64,000 bases of DNA, taken from contig CM032233.1 of assembly GCA_019009955.1 (NCBI GenBank), positions 94,249,501 to 94,313,500 on the forward strand, given 5' to 3'. Shown here in pieces: positions 44,582 to 56,411 of this stretch (position 1 is its first letter; every line of letters starts with the position of its first letter). The stretch is from Riptortus pedestris. Its lineage: Eukaryota > Arthropoda > Insecta > Hemiptera > Alydidae. The notes beneath the pieces were generated by a model. That model searched no databases. It was not told the origin of the DNA and saw only the letters and a list, made by a program, of their open reading frames with translations. Made by a program: the position numbers and the translations under genes.

Positions 44582-44798
44582 AAAACGTAACCACTAATAT
44601 TTAAAACGTGCACTTACGCGATTCAAACATTAAAAACGATTAAGAGTCGTGAACAATGATTCGGTATATCGTAATTACCTTTCTCCACAAAAAACAAAAC
44701 AAATGAATGTCGTTCATTTGTGATCTTTTTTTAAAAAAAATATATTTTTTAATTGACTAAATATAGTAAGAGTTTACTTTATTAATCAGCAATAAAAT

Positions 44799-45226
<428 letters not shown>

Positions 45227-46080
45227 CCTCTTTCATATTATATATCTTTCATTTCATTTTCTGGTTTCTAAGTTACTTTTCAAAGCAGAAAGAACTTGTC
45301 TCTCAAGCTGCTGGTTTAACCTTAACTTCTGTAAATTTCGATATATATTGTAAGATTAGTTATATATGAAAAATAAATAAAATTTACTTTATTTGATTCA
45401 TTGAATTCAAATTATGAACATACACACAAACACCTATGTGGTTTGTTTACGTATTGCTCTTTACCAAATTAAATTGAAATGTTTCTTAAGAAATTAGAGA
45501 TAAAATTCTATATGCCTGTAAAAGAATGACGACCACCGGTGATGAAATACGAAGGAAGTTCTGTCAGTAAATCATAGATAATATGTGACCTTCCCTGGAC
45601 CCATATGGCCTTGTTTCGATGTGAAGTCTGAACGTGCATATCTTGCAAAACTCCAAACTGACTAGCTAGTTGAAATTTCATATTTTCAAATTTACTCGTT
45701 ACTTACCGTTATACCATCTTGTTTTTACTGTGCTTCCCTTTTGGCGAATTAACGATTAAGGGGAGGGAGAGGGGTATGAGAGGACAGAAATATAAAATCG
45801 TAAATTTATTGGAACATATTAGTAATAAAATAAAGTTAGATATCCATTTTTGCTTGTGATGAAAAAAATTATTGATTATGTTCTGTGTCGTTTTTTGATC
45901 CGATGTTTTAGAACGGAGATACCGTATATTACAATCGAATGGAATCCTTTTAATGAAGTGCATCAAAACATTTTGTATATTTATTTTAATAGGAGTAAAA
46001 AAGTTCTTAAGATTTGATTATTTTGCATCCTCGGTTCTGGTTATGTTTCATGGGTTCCAATTAAGTTATTGAGTTCTAAA
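45227..46080. other. Spacer, no recognised feature
   Basis: AT-rich single-copy DNA. A weak Hel-A-like TTTTTTGATCCGATG..GGAGATA at 45890-45925 is too short to call. Confidence 0.4.
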
Positions 46081-46740
46081 CGGTGTGGGAGTGAGTGTAA
46101 TTTATAGGGGTAGTATATGTGTTGAAGTGATCCCTTGAGGAGGGGTGTATGGTGAAGGAAGGGAGGGTAGTTCGGGGAGGAGGGGCGGTAAGGAGCAGCG
46201 AGTCTTAATTCCAGCTAAACACCTAGCTGTGAAACGTGAAATATTTATATCTCTTGTAATTTATCGTTTCTAAGTTTTAAGGAAGGAGCGGAGACGGGGG
46301 GAGCTCTCTCCTCAGTAGGGAGTAGCCTGCCTACTCACATAATGTATTCTTGAGAGAAGCGATATTTTTATGTCGTTGCGAATTTGGAGGTGTTCACTCT
46401 TTGGATTTATGCCGGCTGTGGATTATTTTTTGTCAGTTGGAGGCACGCGGGGCTGGCGGCGGTAGGCGGGGGGTTGGGGAGTCGATGGGATTGGAACGGA
46501 GAGGAGTGCGAAGGGGTGAGAATGGCTGTAAGGGATGAAATTAAACCATCTTACAAAAGCGTTGGTGACAACATCCCCTAGCCAGCCGATGGGACCCGCT
46601 CCCTGTCACTCTACCCACAAATTAAGATTAGCCCTGGAAGGAGACGATTTTTGGACTGGGCCCAATTTCAAACTAAACACATATATATTTCTTCATTTCC
46701 TCTCCCTCGCAGAGGTTTAGCTCTCACCCTCCCCATATTC
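46081..46740. other. GC-richer island, G-rich then C-rich
   Basis: The top strand is G-rich from 46085 to 46530 and C-rich after 46560. Frames at 46350-46538 and 46384-46581 have no recognisable domain. No repeat copy is seen elsewhere in the window. Confidence 0.45.
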
Positions 46741-46984
46741 CTGTACTAGTTGACGATATGAAGACATAGCGAGTTGAAACCCTCACAAAAATTTTGTAAC
46801 CCATCGCACCATCCCTTTAAACTCTTGATTCAGTAAATGATAATATTTTTTCAAATGGATAAGATGTAGTAATCGGTCATTTTAACGGATGCAGACAATT
46901 AAGCCGTAATTCGGAGTTTATTTATTTTCTTCATTTACGAAAATAGCAACATATTTCAGTGACAATATATTAAAAATATTTCCA

Positions 46985-47085
46985 TTGTGAGATCAGCTAT
47001 CTGCTCGAGCGGTATGTTTTGTTATTGATTTGCAAATTTTCAATGTAAAAGCGTCCATTTTCGTCGGGCAGTATTTTTAATTTGG
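46985..47085 (+). repeat. Single arm of the hairpin element (remnant)
   Basis: GTGAGATCAGCTATCTGCTC, GATTTGCAAATTTTCAATGT and GCGTCCATTTTCGTCGGGCA match the left arm at 47985-48069, with no facing arm. Confidence 0.78.
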
Positions 47086-47116
47086 TTAGCTAAATCGATT
47101 AAATCATTTTTATTAG

Positions 47117-47812
47117 CAGATTCCCCTTAGTGGCTATCAGCTATTCGGGTTGTACTCATGATGGGAGTTTTGAAAAATGTCTTCAAAGGTCCATCGATCC
47201 TACCCAGGAGATAACGAAAATGCGTCCTTTCAAAATTTTATGTATATATTTTTCTGTTAACGCTCTAGAGGTCGCAATTTTTGTCTGATTTTTACCATAC
47301 TTGATATTTAAACATTTATGTAAAAACGCGTCGGATCGAAAAATTGTATAGAATCAAACTCATTGCCAATGTACTGTTCTATAAATGCATGTACATTTTA
47401 TCTCTATATTCAATGTTAACCGAAATATTTCCATATTTTAGTTTCGGCCATCAGTACACCCCCACTCGTAATCAAGTCAAATTAACTATAAGCTGTTATA
47501 TCGTGAACCACTTCAATATATCTTAGTTATTATGAGTCAGATGTTATAATGCCATCTCTTAATGTTATAGTGCCAATCTTGTTAAAGTATTGATGGCCTA
47601 CAATTGTTGCTCTATGCATTATTTCGTAACCTAAGTATAAGTTGAATTGTTTATACGTTCTTGTATACATTCTGCCTTCAATAACCTCCCCCTTCGACTC
47701 ATCGGCTATTTAAATTTAAATAGAGAATATGTGGTGAAATAATATCACGAGTGTGTTTTACCAGCAGGTGGGAAATCTGCTTAGTTTACGCAGCCCCTGA
47801 CGGAAGAACCTT
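47117..47812 (+). mobile_element. Hel-A copy, complete, two partial modules
   Basis: 5' end TTAGCAGATTCCCCTTAGTG; module 1 lacks the GAAATCGGACC/G-run part. A second-module piece follows, and the 3' end is GGTGGGAAATCTGCTTAG. The stem-loop is shortened (ACGCAGCCCCTGACGG). Another copy starts immediately after it. Confidence 0.88.
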
Positions 47813-47897
47813 TGGCAGATGACCCATAAGGGAAATCAGCAATTGAGGTCGTGCTCCATCGATCTTACCTAGGAGATGGTGAAAATGAGGTCCGCTC

Positions 47898-47941
<44 letters not shown>

Positions 47942-47977
47942 ATATTCTCGTTTTGAGGCTGCATCGCTGGGGAGTAT

Positions 47978-48185
47978 TATCATTGTGAGTACCCCGGCTG
48001 ACTGCTCCAGCGGTTGGAATTTTCGTTGTTTTGCAAATTTTCGATGGAAATGCGTCCATCTTCGTCAGGAAATTTTTAATAAAAATTTAAATTATTTGCC
48101 TGACGAAGATGGACGCATTTCCATCGAAAATTTGCAAAACAACGAAAATTCCAACCACTGGAGCAGACAGCCGGGGTACTCACAA

Positions 48186-48190
<5 letters not shown>
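47978..48190. mobile_element. Hairpin element A: 92-bp arms, 29-nt loop
   Basis: The left arm 47978-48069 and right arm 48099-48190 are reverse complements with about two mismatches (GACTGCTCCAGCGG against GTCTGCTCCAGTGG). The arm includes GGAAATGCGTCCATCTTCG. The 25 bp before the left arm (TTTTGAGGCTGCATCGCTGG) is shared with element B. It lies inside the (TA)n of a Hel-A copy, so TA was probably the target. Confidence 0.92.

Positions 48191-48248
<58 letters not shown>
48188..48248. repeat. (TA)n microsatellite in Hel-A
   Basis: The right part of the Hel-A tract that the hairpin element splits. Confidence 0.93.
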
Positions 48249-48249
<1 letters not shown>

Positions 48250-48624
48250 GATATTTAAATGTTTTATCTAAAAACAAAGACTATTTTCTTTAACGGCTAA
48301 AATCAGAACAATGGGAGGGGAGGGGGGTGTTAGATGAGGGAATTTCGGAAATTCAAAAAATCTCCTTTATTATAAGTCGCATCGAAAATGGTATAGAACC
48401 AGTATTATTGTCAATTTAATGTACTACATATGTTCTTATATAAATGTTTTCTCTATCATCAATATTAACCGAGATATTAATATTGTTTAGATTTCAGCCT
48501 TCAGTAAACCCCCACTTAATTTAATCGCAATTTAAAAATACGAGAATATATCATGAAACAGCAGGTGAGAAATCTGCTTAGTTCACGCAGCCCCTGCATG
48601 TCGAATTTTTTTAAACAGAAATAT

Positions 48625-48780
48625 AAAATATTTGGTAGATGAGATCACTAGGTTGTCAAACCAGCATGCGGGAAATCTGCTTATTTTAGGTAGCACTTGC
48701 TTGAGTTTTCGTCATCTCGTGTCTTGGATCAACGACGTGCATTTAAAGAACTTCTCGAAAATCTAGTCGATTTACTCACT
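48625..48780. mobile_element. Hel-A 3' fragment (+) fused to a 5' fragment (-)
   Basis: GCGGGAAATCTGCTTATTTT at 48669 is a decayed forward 3' end. From 48708, TTTTCGTCATCTCGTGTCTT to GAAAATCTAGTCG is a reverse-strand 5' block. This is the same tail-to-5' arrangement as at 19470. Confidence 0.75.
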
Positions 48781-49120
48781 CGGATCTTGGGAATTGAGAA
48801 GCGATTCAATTGAAGAAGCGAGGACGATGTAAAGGTTAAGACGGGCTGTCGGGTGGGGAGGGAGATGGAGTCAATAGGAGCCATTCTATTAGGAGATGTG
48901 CTGTACTCATTAGGTATAATTAGTGTTAATTGGTGGTAGTGCGTGCGGTCGGCGCGGCCCCTCTGAGCGACACAGATACGGGGAGGATAAGCGGTCCCCT
49001 TGTAGGAGGGCTGCTCCATCCCACCCATCAACGGCTGCAGTCTGCACTCGGACAAATGCCCCCATTCTACTAGCTCACATCCAATACACACAGTTAGATC
49101 TTACAGCTCTAGTCAATCGA
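48781..49120. other. Single-copy, GC-balanced island
   Basis: Between two Hel-A copies, this 340-bp stretch has balanced composition and two ATTAG/TAATT-rich motifs (TAGGTATAATTAGTGTTAAT near 48911). The 120-codon reverse frame 48729-49091 starts in it but ends in Hel-A sequence and is unrecognised. Its nature is unknown: constrained non-coding DNA or an exon fragment are both possible. Confidence 0.35.
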
Positions 49121-49715
49121 AAAAATCCGTCACGCAGGGGCTGCGTAAACTAAACAGATTTCCCTCCTGAAATTTTACTATAAATAAATCTACATACTGG
49201 TAACACTTAACACGCGAGACATTTTTCAGTCAATTTTAATAACCTCCAAACGGAAAGCGCCTAAATTGTAAAAAAACAAGTCTACCAACCTCTCAAAGGC
49301 TGAACAAATAGTTAGAAATATCCTTCAACAGAAATTTTAAAAAAATACTGAAATATATCTCAATACAACATGAATTTTATTGAAAACTATTTACTATATC
49401 AAATATTATAATTTATAATGAATCACAATAATTTTTATCTCAATCACTCAAATATTTGGAAAAACAATATTTGGAAGTTCAGCTTCAAGTAAAGTGGTTT
49501 ATTATACAATAGAGTATTGTTTATGTGACATGAGTAGAAGTGGGGGTTTGCTGAAGGCTGAAAACTGAAAAATGCAAATATCTAGGTTAATAATCAAGAT
49601 AGAGAATACATGCACATAATAGTATTCATATTAAATTTAATAGTAAACAATAATGGAGATGTTTTGAATTTTCCAAAATTCCTTCACATAAGTTTATTAG
49701 TCGCATTTCCTGTGA
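49121..49715 (-). mobile_element. Hel-A copy, 5' half missing
   Basis: It has an intact 3' terminus (AAATCCGTCACGCAGGGGC, then TGCGTAAACTAAACAGATTT), the 3'-proximal segment, and a module start fading near CCAAAATTCC. The 5' block and microsatellite are absent. Confidence 0.88.
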
Positions 49716-49889
49716 GTACACTTTTTTTCTTATTAAGAATAGAAAAATTGGAGAAATAGTTGGACTTATTAGTTTTTATTGGAATTATCAGTCCCTTTAA
49801 TTCGTCTCTCTGCATTTATGCTATTATTCAGAAACCTGTAATAAATTTTATAATTACAACTTGCCCATCTGATTTGAAATGTCATCTAC

Positions 49890-49892
<3 letters not shown>

Positions 49893-49933
<41 letters not shown>
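49893..49933. repeat. (TA)n microsatellite
   Basis: Left of hairpin element B. The flanks are not clear Hel-A. Confidence 0.93.
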
Positions 49934-49937
<4 letters not shown>

Positions 49938-50008
49938 TTTATTTGTATATATTTTTATTTTCTATAATATATTTTTCTATTTTTGAGGCTGCATCGCTGG
50001 GACGTATC

Positions 50009-50218
50009 GTCATTGTGAGGATTTCGGCTATCTGCTCCAGCGGTTGGAATTTTTGTTCAGCAAATTTTCGATGGAAATGCGTCCATCTTCGTCAGGCATA
50101 AATTTGATTTTGCATATCAAATCAAATTTATGCCTGACGAAGATGGACGCATTTCCATCGAAAATTTGCAGAACAAAAATTCCTACCGCTGGAGCAGATA
50201 GCCGAAATCCTCACAAAG

Positions 50219-50220
<2 letters not shown>
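50009..50220. mobile_element. Hairpin element B: 102-bp arms, 8-nt loop
   Basis: The left arm 50009-50110 and right arm 50119-50220 pair almost perfectly around TGCATATC. The arms share the GGAAATGCGTCCATCTTCG core with element A, but the loop-proximal part differs (GGCATAAATTTGATTT). (TA)n follows directly at 50221. A 113-codon and an 83-codon frame run through it by chance. Confidence 0.93.

Positions 50221-50278
<58 letters not shown>
50221..50278. repeat. (TA)n microsatellite
   Basis: Directly abuts the right arm of hairpin element B. Confidence 0.93.
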
Positions 50279-50280
<2 letters not shown>

Positions 50281-50903
50281 AAAAGAGAGAGGTAGTGTGA
50301 GGGAGAGCTAAAAAAACACGTTTATAAGTCGCTTTTCCTGTGAGTCAAATTTTTTTTCCTATTAAGAACAGAAAAATTGGAGAAAGAGTTGGATTTAGTC
50401 GGGAGAGATAGAACATTGGAGTGAGGGAGAGAGAGCTATTTCTCCATAAATGCAGGTATTGTTAGAGAACGAGGGCCCCTAAACCTTATTGGTTGTTTTC
50501 CATGCCAAAGACTAGGGGGAAAAAAGCGCCCCTCCGTTGTGGCGGTATCTTAATCTTGTGTCTCCCACTTTTAATGTCTCTCTCTCTCCCTTTTAGGAGG
50601 GTTTTAATCCTGATTTTTTTCTTCCTTCTCTTTTTTTTTTTTATGTAGGAGAGAAACTCTTGTTTACAATGGGGGCCTATAGGATGATCCGCCCTGGGGA
50701 CCGACAACCAATGTTCCTGTTTACAACCCCCCGCCCTCCAGTAATTGCAGTATATGGCTAATTAAAAAAAAAATTACCGCAATTTTGAATTTATTAAAAC
50801 CTATGTCCTCACCACCTCAGCCTTTATTAAAATGCTTATATTAAGCGGTGCTGTAGAACGATTCTTAGAGCAAGCCTTCGAAACTCATATTTTTAACTTG
50901 GGA
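50279..50903. other. Spacer with purine- and pyrimidine-rich patches
   Basis: A piece near 50325-50390 (TAAGTCGCTTTTCCTGTGAG..GAAAAATTGGAGAAAG) repeats 49690-49765, so the hairpin and its (TA)n tracts lie between two short direct repeats. Confidence 0.55.
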
Positions 50904-50920
50904 TAAAAAAAAAAAAAAAG

Positions 50921-50962
<42 letters not shown>
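50904..50962. repeat. Poly-A tract
   Basis: About 58 nt of A with one G. No retroposon body is recognised upstream. Confidence 0.95.
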
Positions 50963-50964
<2 letters not shown>

Positions 50965-51419
50965 TTTTATATAAAGAAGAAAAGGAATGATCCAATAAAA
51001 TATATTCAGAAACAAATTTATTTCCGGATATATTTTACTTTGGCCAGTTAACACATCAAGCTAAGAGTGGCCAAACTCTCAGCGACGCGGCCTTGGTGTG
51101 AAGTCTGATAGTTTACAGAAACAAATATTTTTGGAAGAGTTTGAAATCGCCGCTCTCTGTTGGCGTAATTTGTCGGCATTTTATTTGTGAGTCCTGCGTG
51201 ATATTATTTTAAGATTTGTAGTTGAGGATTAACCCCAATATCTTCAGGCTACAGATTTATTCATTGAACATAGGCATTTTTATTTTGTGACCTGGTTTTG
51301 AAATTTGTAAATTTGGGAATTGTAACGCGTGTTACTAGAAGAGTCCGAGTTAGAGAAATATATTGTAAAACAATAATAACTATACTCGGTAGTTTTTTTC
51401 AAAATGTAATATTTAAAAA
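50963..51419. other. Spacer, no recognised feature
   Basis: Single-copy DNA. The 66-codon frame at 51298-51498 runs into Hel-A and is rejected. Confidence 0.4.
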
Positions 51420-51552
51420 AAAAACGTCTTGCAGGGGCTGCGTTAACTATGCAGATTTCCTACGTGCGTCACGTACTTGCATTTATCCCAAAACGTAAAA
51501 GTGCGAGAACAGTATTGGGTATTTAGGCTTCAAATAAAGTGATTTATAGCTG
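51420..51552 (-). mobile_element. Hel-A 3'-end fragment
   Basis: CGTCTTGCAGGGGCTGCGTT, then ACTATGCAGATTTCC. It lacks everything beyond CTTCAAATAAAGTG. Confidence 0.82.
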
Positions 51553-51632
51553 TCAAGGCCTCAAACAGCTATATTTATTTTCCTTATTTTAGAATTGCAG
51601 ACGTTTCACCCTCTTGGGCATTAACAATGCTA

Positions 51633-52314
51633 AAAAGTCCGTCACGCAGGCGCTGCGTAAACTAAGCAGATTTCCCACGTGAAGTTTTACAATAGACAAA
51701 TCTGCCTAATAACAACTGTAGTAGTAAGAAACCTCTAAACCTAAAACATTATTTAGGGCGTAATAACCCAGTAGTTTATAGCCTCAAAAAAACAGTTAAC
51801 CTAACCTCTAAACCTATTCACGAGGGACGAATAGTTATGGAAACGGCTACCAGAGCTCTCGGCGGAAAGTCCGAACATAGCCTACTGGTGACCACGCGCA
51901 GAATACAAATGCAAATATCTCGGTTAATATTCAAGATAGAGAATAAATGTATATAACAATATTTATAGTAAACTTAATTTGAAATAAGATTGATTCTGTA
52001 CAATATAAATGATAATAAATAATAAAAATGCAAACATCTCAACATACAAGATAGAGAATAAATATATAATAAAATACATATAACAATACTTAAGGGGATT
52101 TAATTTGCAATGAGATAATTTCTATACATGTTTTCGATCCGACGTATAGTAACGGAGATATTTCGAATTTTCGAAAATCCTCCTCTCTAAACCCCCCCTC
52201 CCACTGGTCCGATTTCAGCCGTTAACGAACTTAATCTTTCTTTTTACATAAAACGACTAAATATCGAGTTTGGTAACGATCAAACAAAAATTGCGACCGC
52301 TAGAGCGGTAACAG

Positions 52315-52356
<42 letters not shown>

Positions 52357-52472
52357 TTTTGAACGGACGTCATTTTCGTCATCTCCTGGGTAGGATCGAT
52401 GGACATTTGAAGAAAAATTTCGAAAATTCCGTCATGAGTACAACCTCAATAGCTGATTTCCCTTAAGGACAT
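51633..52472 (-). mobile_element. Hel-A copy, complete, alternative 3' segment
   Basis: 3' terminus AAAAAGTCCGTCACGCAGGC, stem-loop nearly intact. The 3'-proximal segment is the type also seen at 26671 and 53464 (TATTCACGAGGGACGAATAG, CCGAACATAGCC). The module start appears twice (51905 and 52025). (AT)n lies at 52319-52353 and the 5' end CTGATTTCCCTTAAGG near 52452. Confidence 0.92.
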
Positions 52473-52619
52473 ACAGGGTAAACATTTTTTTATCTCATAA
52501 CCATTAAGGCAAATCATATTTCTCTTAGATACATAGATTTCTAACAAACCTTATAAAAGTATTCTTCGCAGTCACTTTTATACTCACTCATGAGTCCACC
52601 TAATAAAAATCCCCTATGC

Positions 52620-52982
52620 TTCATATTATAACAGCTTACTGTTAATTTGACATGAGTAGGAGTGGGGGTTTACTGAAGACCGAAAACTAAAAAATGCTTA
52701 TCTCGGTTAATATTTAAGATATTGAAATAAGATTTGTTCTATAAATTTTTTCGATCTGATGCATAATATCGGAGATATTTCCCACTCTAAACACCCCCTC
52801 GCACTGTCCGATTTTAGCCGTTAATGAATTAGATCTTTATTTTTACAGAAAACGTTTAAATATCGAGTTTCGTAACGATTAAACGAACATTACGCGTTAA
52901 CAGACGTATTTATATATATATAAATTAGTTCAGACCTTATTTTCGTAATCTCTTAGGATCGAGGGACATTTGAGGACATTTA
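52620..52982 (-). mobile_element. Hel-A fragment, core to 5' block
   Basis: From TTATAACAGCTTACTG through one module to TTTTCGTAATCTCTTAGGAT and GACATTTGAGGAC. Both termini are missing. The microsatellite is short. Confidence 0.82.
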
Positions 52983-53266
52983 AGCTTTATTTAATCTTCG
53001 AATAAAGTGGTTGATGTTAATATAACATGAGCAGGAGTGGGGTTTACTCATAACAAAAAAAAATACAAATATCCAGTTTAAAATTGACCATATAGAAAAA
53101 GTGTTTATATATGGCTTAATACACTGTTTCGAACCGTCGTATATTAAGAGTGAAACTTTGGATTTTTGAAATTCCCCTTCTCTAAGTTCTACCCTTCTGC
53201 TGGTCCAATTTCAGTCATTAACGAACTTGATCTTCAGTTTTACATAAAACATTTAGATGCTAGTCT

Positions 53267-53329
<63 letters not shown>

Positions 53330-53358
53330 TCGCCATCTCATGGATAGGATGGATGGAT
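52983..53358 (-). mobile_element. Hel-A fragment, core to 5' block
   Basis: Starts CTTCGAATAAAGTGG, one diverged module, (TA)n at 53267-53325, and ends CGCCATCTCATGGATAGGAT. It follows the previous fragment in tandem. Confidence 0.82.
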
Positions 53359-53463
53359 TCTAAGTGTATATTACATTTATAACATTCAACGAAATTGAAT
53401 ACAGAAAATTTCTTATCAATTTAATCTTTTTCAATTTTTCATGTTATCTATCCTCGCTTAATT

Positions 53464-54232
53464 AGCAGATTTCCAACCACGAGTTGACGAAAATGAGGTC
53501 CGTTCAAAATTATATATATATATACGTTTGTCTGTTAACGTTCTAGCGGTGGCAGATTTTTTTTTTATCATTACTCGACATTATATCGTTTTATGTAAAA
53601 GGAAAAAGACCAGTGGGAAGGACCAGTGGGTAGGGGGGTTTAGAAGGGAGGGGATTTTCGAAAATTCGAATTATTTCCGTTACTATACGTCGAATCGAAA
53701 AATTGTATAGAACCAATGTTATTGCAAATTACATTTACTATAAATATTGTTATATGCATTTATTCTCTATCTTGAATATTAACCGAGATATTGCATTTTA
53801 TAAGTGTGGGGATAACGGATAATATGAGATCGGCTGAAGTCGGTTCTATTCTGGACTTTCCCCCGACAGCTAGTTCGGCCATTTACGTAACTGTTCGGCA
53901 CTCGTGAAGTTGGTTTAGAGACTCGTTACTACTACTGTTCGGAAATCGGACCAGTGGGAGGGGGTGGGGTTAGAGGGGAGGATTGTCGAAAATTCGAAAT
54001 ATCTCCGGTGCCATACAGCGTATCAAAAAATTGTATGTAACCAATTTTATGAACAGAGCTATTTGCATTTGTATTGTGTGTGTGGTCGGCAGAAGTCGGC
54101 TATATTCGGGACTTTCCGCCAAAAGCTAGTTCGGACTGTTCGTCTCTCGTGAACTGGTTTAGAGATTCCTTACTACTACTGTTATTAGAAGGCAGATTTC
54201 TCTATTTTAGAACTTCACGTGGGAAATCTGCT
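53464..54232 (+). mobile_element. Hel-A copy with duplicated alternative segment
   Basis: 5' end TTAGCAGATTTCC with part of the block deleted, a short (AT)n, one module, and the alternative 3' segment (GATCGGCTGAAGTCGG..CTCGTGAAGTTGGTTTAGAG). A partial second module and the alternative segment again (GGTCGGCAGAAGTCGGCTAT) follow. The 3' end CACGTGGGAAATCTGCTTA is cut before the stem-loop. Confidence 0.88.
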
Positions 54233-54805
54233 TATATATATTTTTCATTGTATCGGGCCTCAATACATAAGTAATACAAGTATTCTTAAATTGATTAATT
54301 AGGAGTAATATCCTCCTCAGGATAATTACCTTTCATTAAACATGCAACATATGCCTCCCCGAAGAAGAAATTAACCTTTTTGTATTTATATGTTAAACGA
54401 TCCGTGGCATGAAAAATGCTGTGAGCTGGAAAATATAAAGAAAAATACCCTTGAAACTAATTAGATTAGTTGATGTTAATTAATGGACTGATTCTTGAAC
54501 ATGAATGTTTTCACGATAATATTATTAAAGGCGTGAACCAAATAAAATCGTTGAAGCTTTCTAATTATTCCTATCCTTGGCGAATTTATTTTCTTGTATC
54601 CTAATCCATTTCAGTGTCTCAAAATATTCCTTAGTGTTGGGTGAAGTAAATCAACCTACATTTGCAATTTTGGATAGATAAACATAATTTGCGGTATGTA
54701 TTTATCTATTTCGTTTAATGTCACTGGTTTAGAATGGTCTTGCAGTTCATTTTTGGGACTGAGTGTACGATCAGAAATAACATATTTTAGATATTCTAAC
54801 TTTTT
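54233..54805. other. Spacer, no recognised feature
   Basis: Single-copy AT-rich DNA between two forward Hel-A copies. Confidence 0.4.
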
Positions 54806-54891
54806 AGTAGATTTCCCGCGATTTTCGAAACATTTCTTCAAATGTCCAACAATTCTATCCAGGAGATGACGAAAATGAGGACCGTTCAAAA

Positions 54892-54943
<52 letters not shown>

Positions 54944-55472
54944 CTGTTAACGGTCTAGTGGGCGTTATGTTTGTTTGATCGTTACCAAACTCGAAATTTA
55001 ATCGTTTTATGCAAAAAGAAATATCAAGTTTGTTAATGGCTGAAATCGGACAAGTGGGGGGAGGGTTAAGACGGAGGAATTTTCAAAAATACGAAATATC
55101 TCAATTACAATACGTCAAATCGAAAACATGTATAGAAATTATCTCATTGCAAATTAAATGCCCTATAAGTATTGTTATATGTATTTTATTATATATTTAT
55201 TCTCTATCTTGTATGTTGAGATGTTTGCATTTTTCATATTTGCCTATTGCCGGTTCTGTTCGTGCGATTCCGCTGAAAGTAAGATGGGCCGTTTCCGTAA
55301 CTGTTCGGCTCTCGTGAAATTGGTGCAGACTGGCGTAAGCTTCTTCTTTATGGTTGGCAGACCTCTTTGTTTACAATTCAGAACCTTCCGTTTAGAGGTT
55401 ATTAAAATTCACTGAAATATTTCTCATTACCGTTTGTATTTATACACTTAATATTCACGGTGGTGATAATGT
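54806..55472 (+). mobile_element. Hel-A copy lacking its 3' terminus
   Basis: 5' end TTTTAGTAGATTTCCCGCGA (palindrome collapsed), block, (AT)n at 54892-54940, one module, the alternative segment and then the common 3'-proximal segment to AATATTCACGGTGGTG. It meets the reverse copy at 55473 in a tail-to-tail arrangement with both 3' ends lost. Confidence 0.88.
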
Positions 55473-56235
55473 AGTTGTGTAAAGTTTAACAATAGATAAA
55501 TCTACATACTGGTAATACTAAACCACCATGAATATTAAGTGAATAAATACAAACGGTAATAAGACATTTTTGAGTCCATTTTCTCAAACTCCCGACGGGA
55601 AGCGTCTGAAATGTAAACAAACAGGCCTGCTACCTCACGCAGGAATGAATAACAGTAACTGAAATATTTCAAAATATAACATATTAAATTTATTGAAAAT
55701 TATTTACTATATCTAGTACTGTATGTTGTAATGAATCAAGTTACAATGTAGTTTTACTCCAGTCAATCAAAGTGTAGTAGTCCAAGAACTTAAGACGGTT
55801 TGGGGGGAGGGGAGTCAAATGAACATATTTGCATGATATTTACACTTATAGTAATGGTCTCTTGAACACAATATTTGGTATTTAAGCATGGAATAAAGTA
55901 GTTTATTATATACCAGAGTATTTTATATGTAACATGAGCAGAAGTGGGGGTTTGCCGAAGGCTGGAAACTGAAAAATGCAAATATCTCGGTTAATATTCA
56001 AAATAGAGAATAAATGTATATAGTAATCCATATAATACAGTTAATGTGCAATAAGATTGGTATACAATGTTTCGATCTGAGGTATAGTAACGGAGATATT
56101 TTGAATTTTCGGAAACCTCCCTCCCAATGTTCCGATTTTAGCCATTAACGAACTGTTTTTACATAAAACGATTAAATGTCGAGTTTGGTAATGATCAAAC
56201 AAAACATTACGAACGCTAGAGCTTTAACAGACAAA

Positions 56236-56278
<43 letters not shown>

Positions 56279-56399
56279 GAACGGACCTCATTTTCGTCAT
56301 CTCGTGGGTAGGATCGAAGGACATGAAAAATTTGTTCGTAAATCGCGTCATGAGTACAACCTTAATAAGCTGATTTCCCTTAAAGGAAATCTGCTAAAA
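55473..56399 (-). mobile_element. Hel-A copy, near complete
   Basis: The 3' stem-loop is missing (starts AAGTTTAACAATAGATAAAT). Otherwise it is contiguous to the 5' end CTGATTTCCCTTAAAGGAAA and TCTGCTAAAAC. The (TA)n is at 56239-56273. Together with 54806-55472 it forms a palindromic pair. Confidence 0.9.
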
Positions 56400-56411
56400 C
56401 ATATTACATAA

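Larger units (their letters stand above)
47813..48612 (+). mobile_element. Hel-A copy, complete, with hairpin element in its (TA)n
   Basis: 5' end GGCAGATGACCCATAAGGG, then the block, (AT)n at 47903-47941, hairpin insert 47942-48190, (TA)n again at 48188-48248, one module, and the 3' end GGTGAGAAATCTGCTTAG with stem-loop ACGCAGCCCCTGCAT. It stands head to tail with the previous copy. Confidence 0.9.

Noticed and set aside
45880..45930. Possible Hel-A core fragment
   Set aside because: Only about 35 bp of loose similarity, with no neighbouring Hel-A motif.
48729..49091. 120-codon reverse frame
   Set aside because: Ends in Hel-A 5'-block sequence, with no recognisable motifs. Kept only as part of an unexplained single-copy island.
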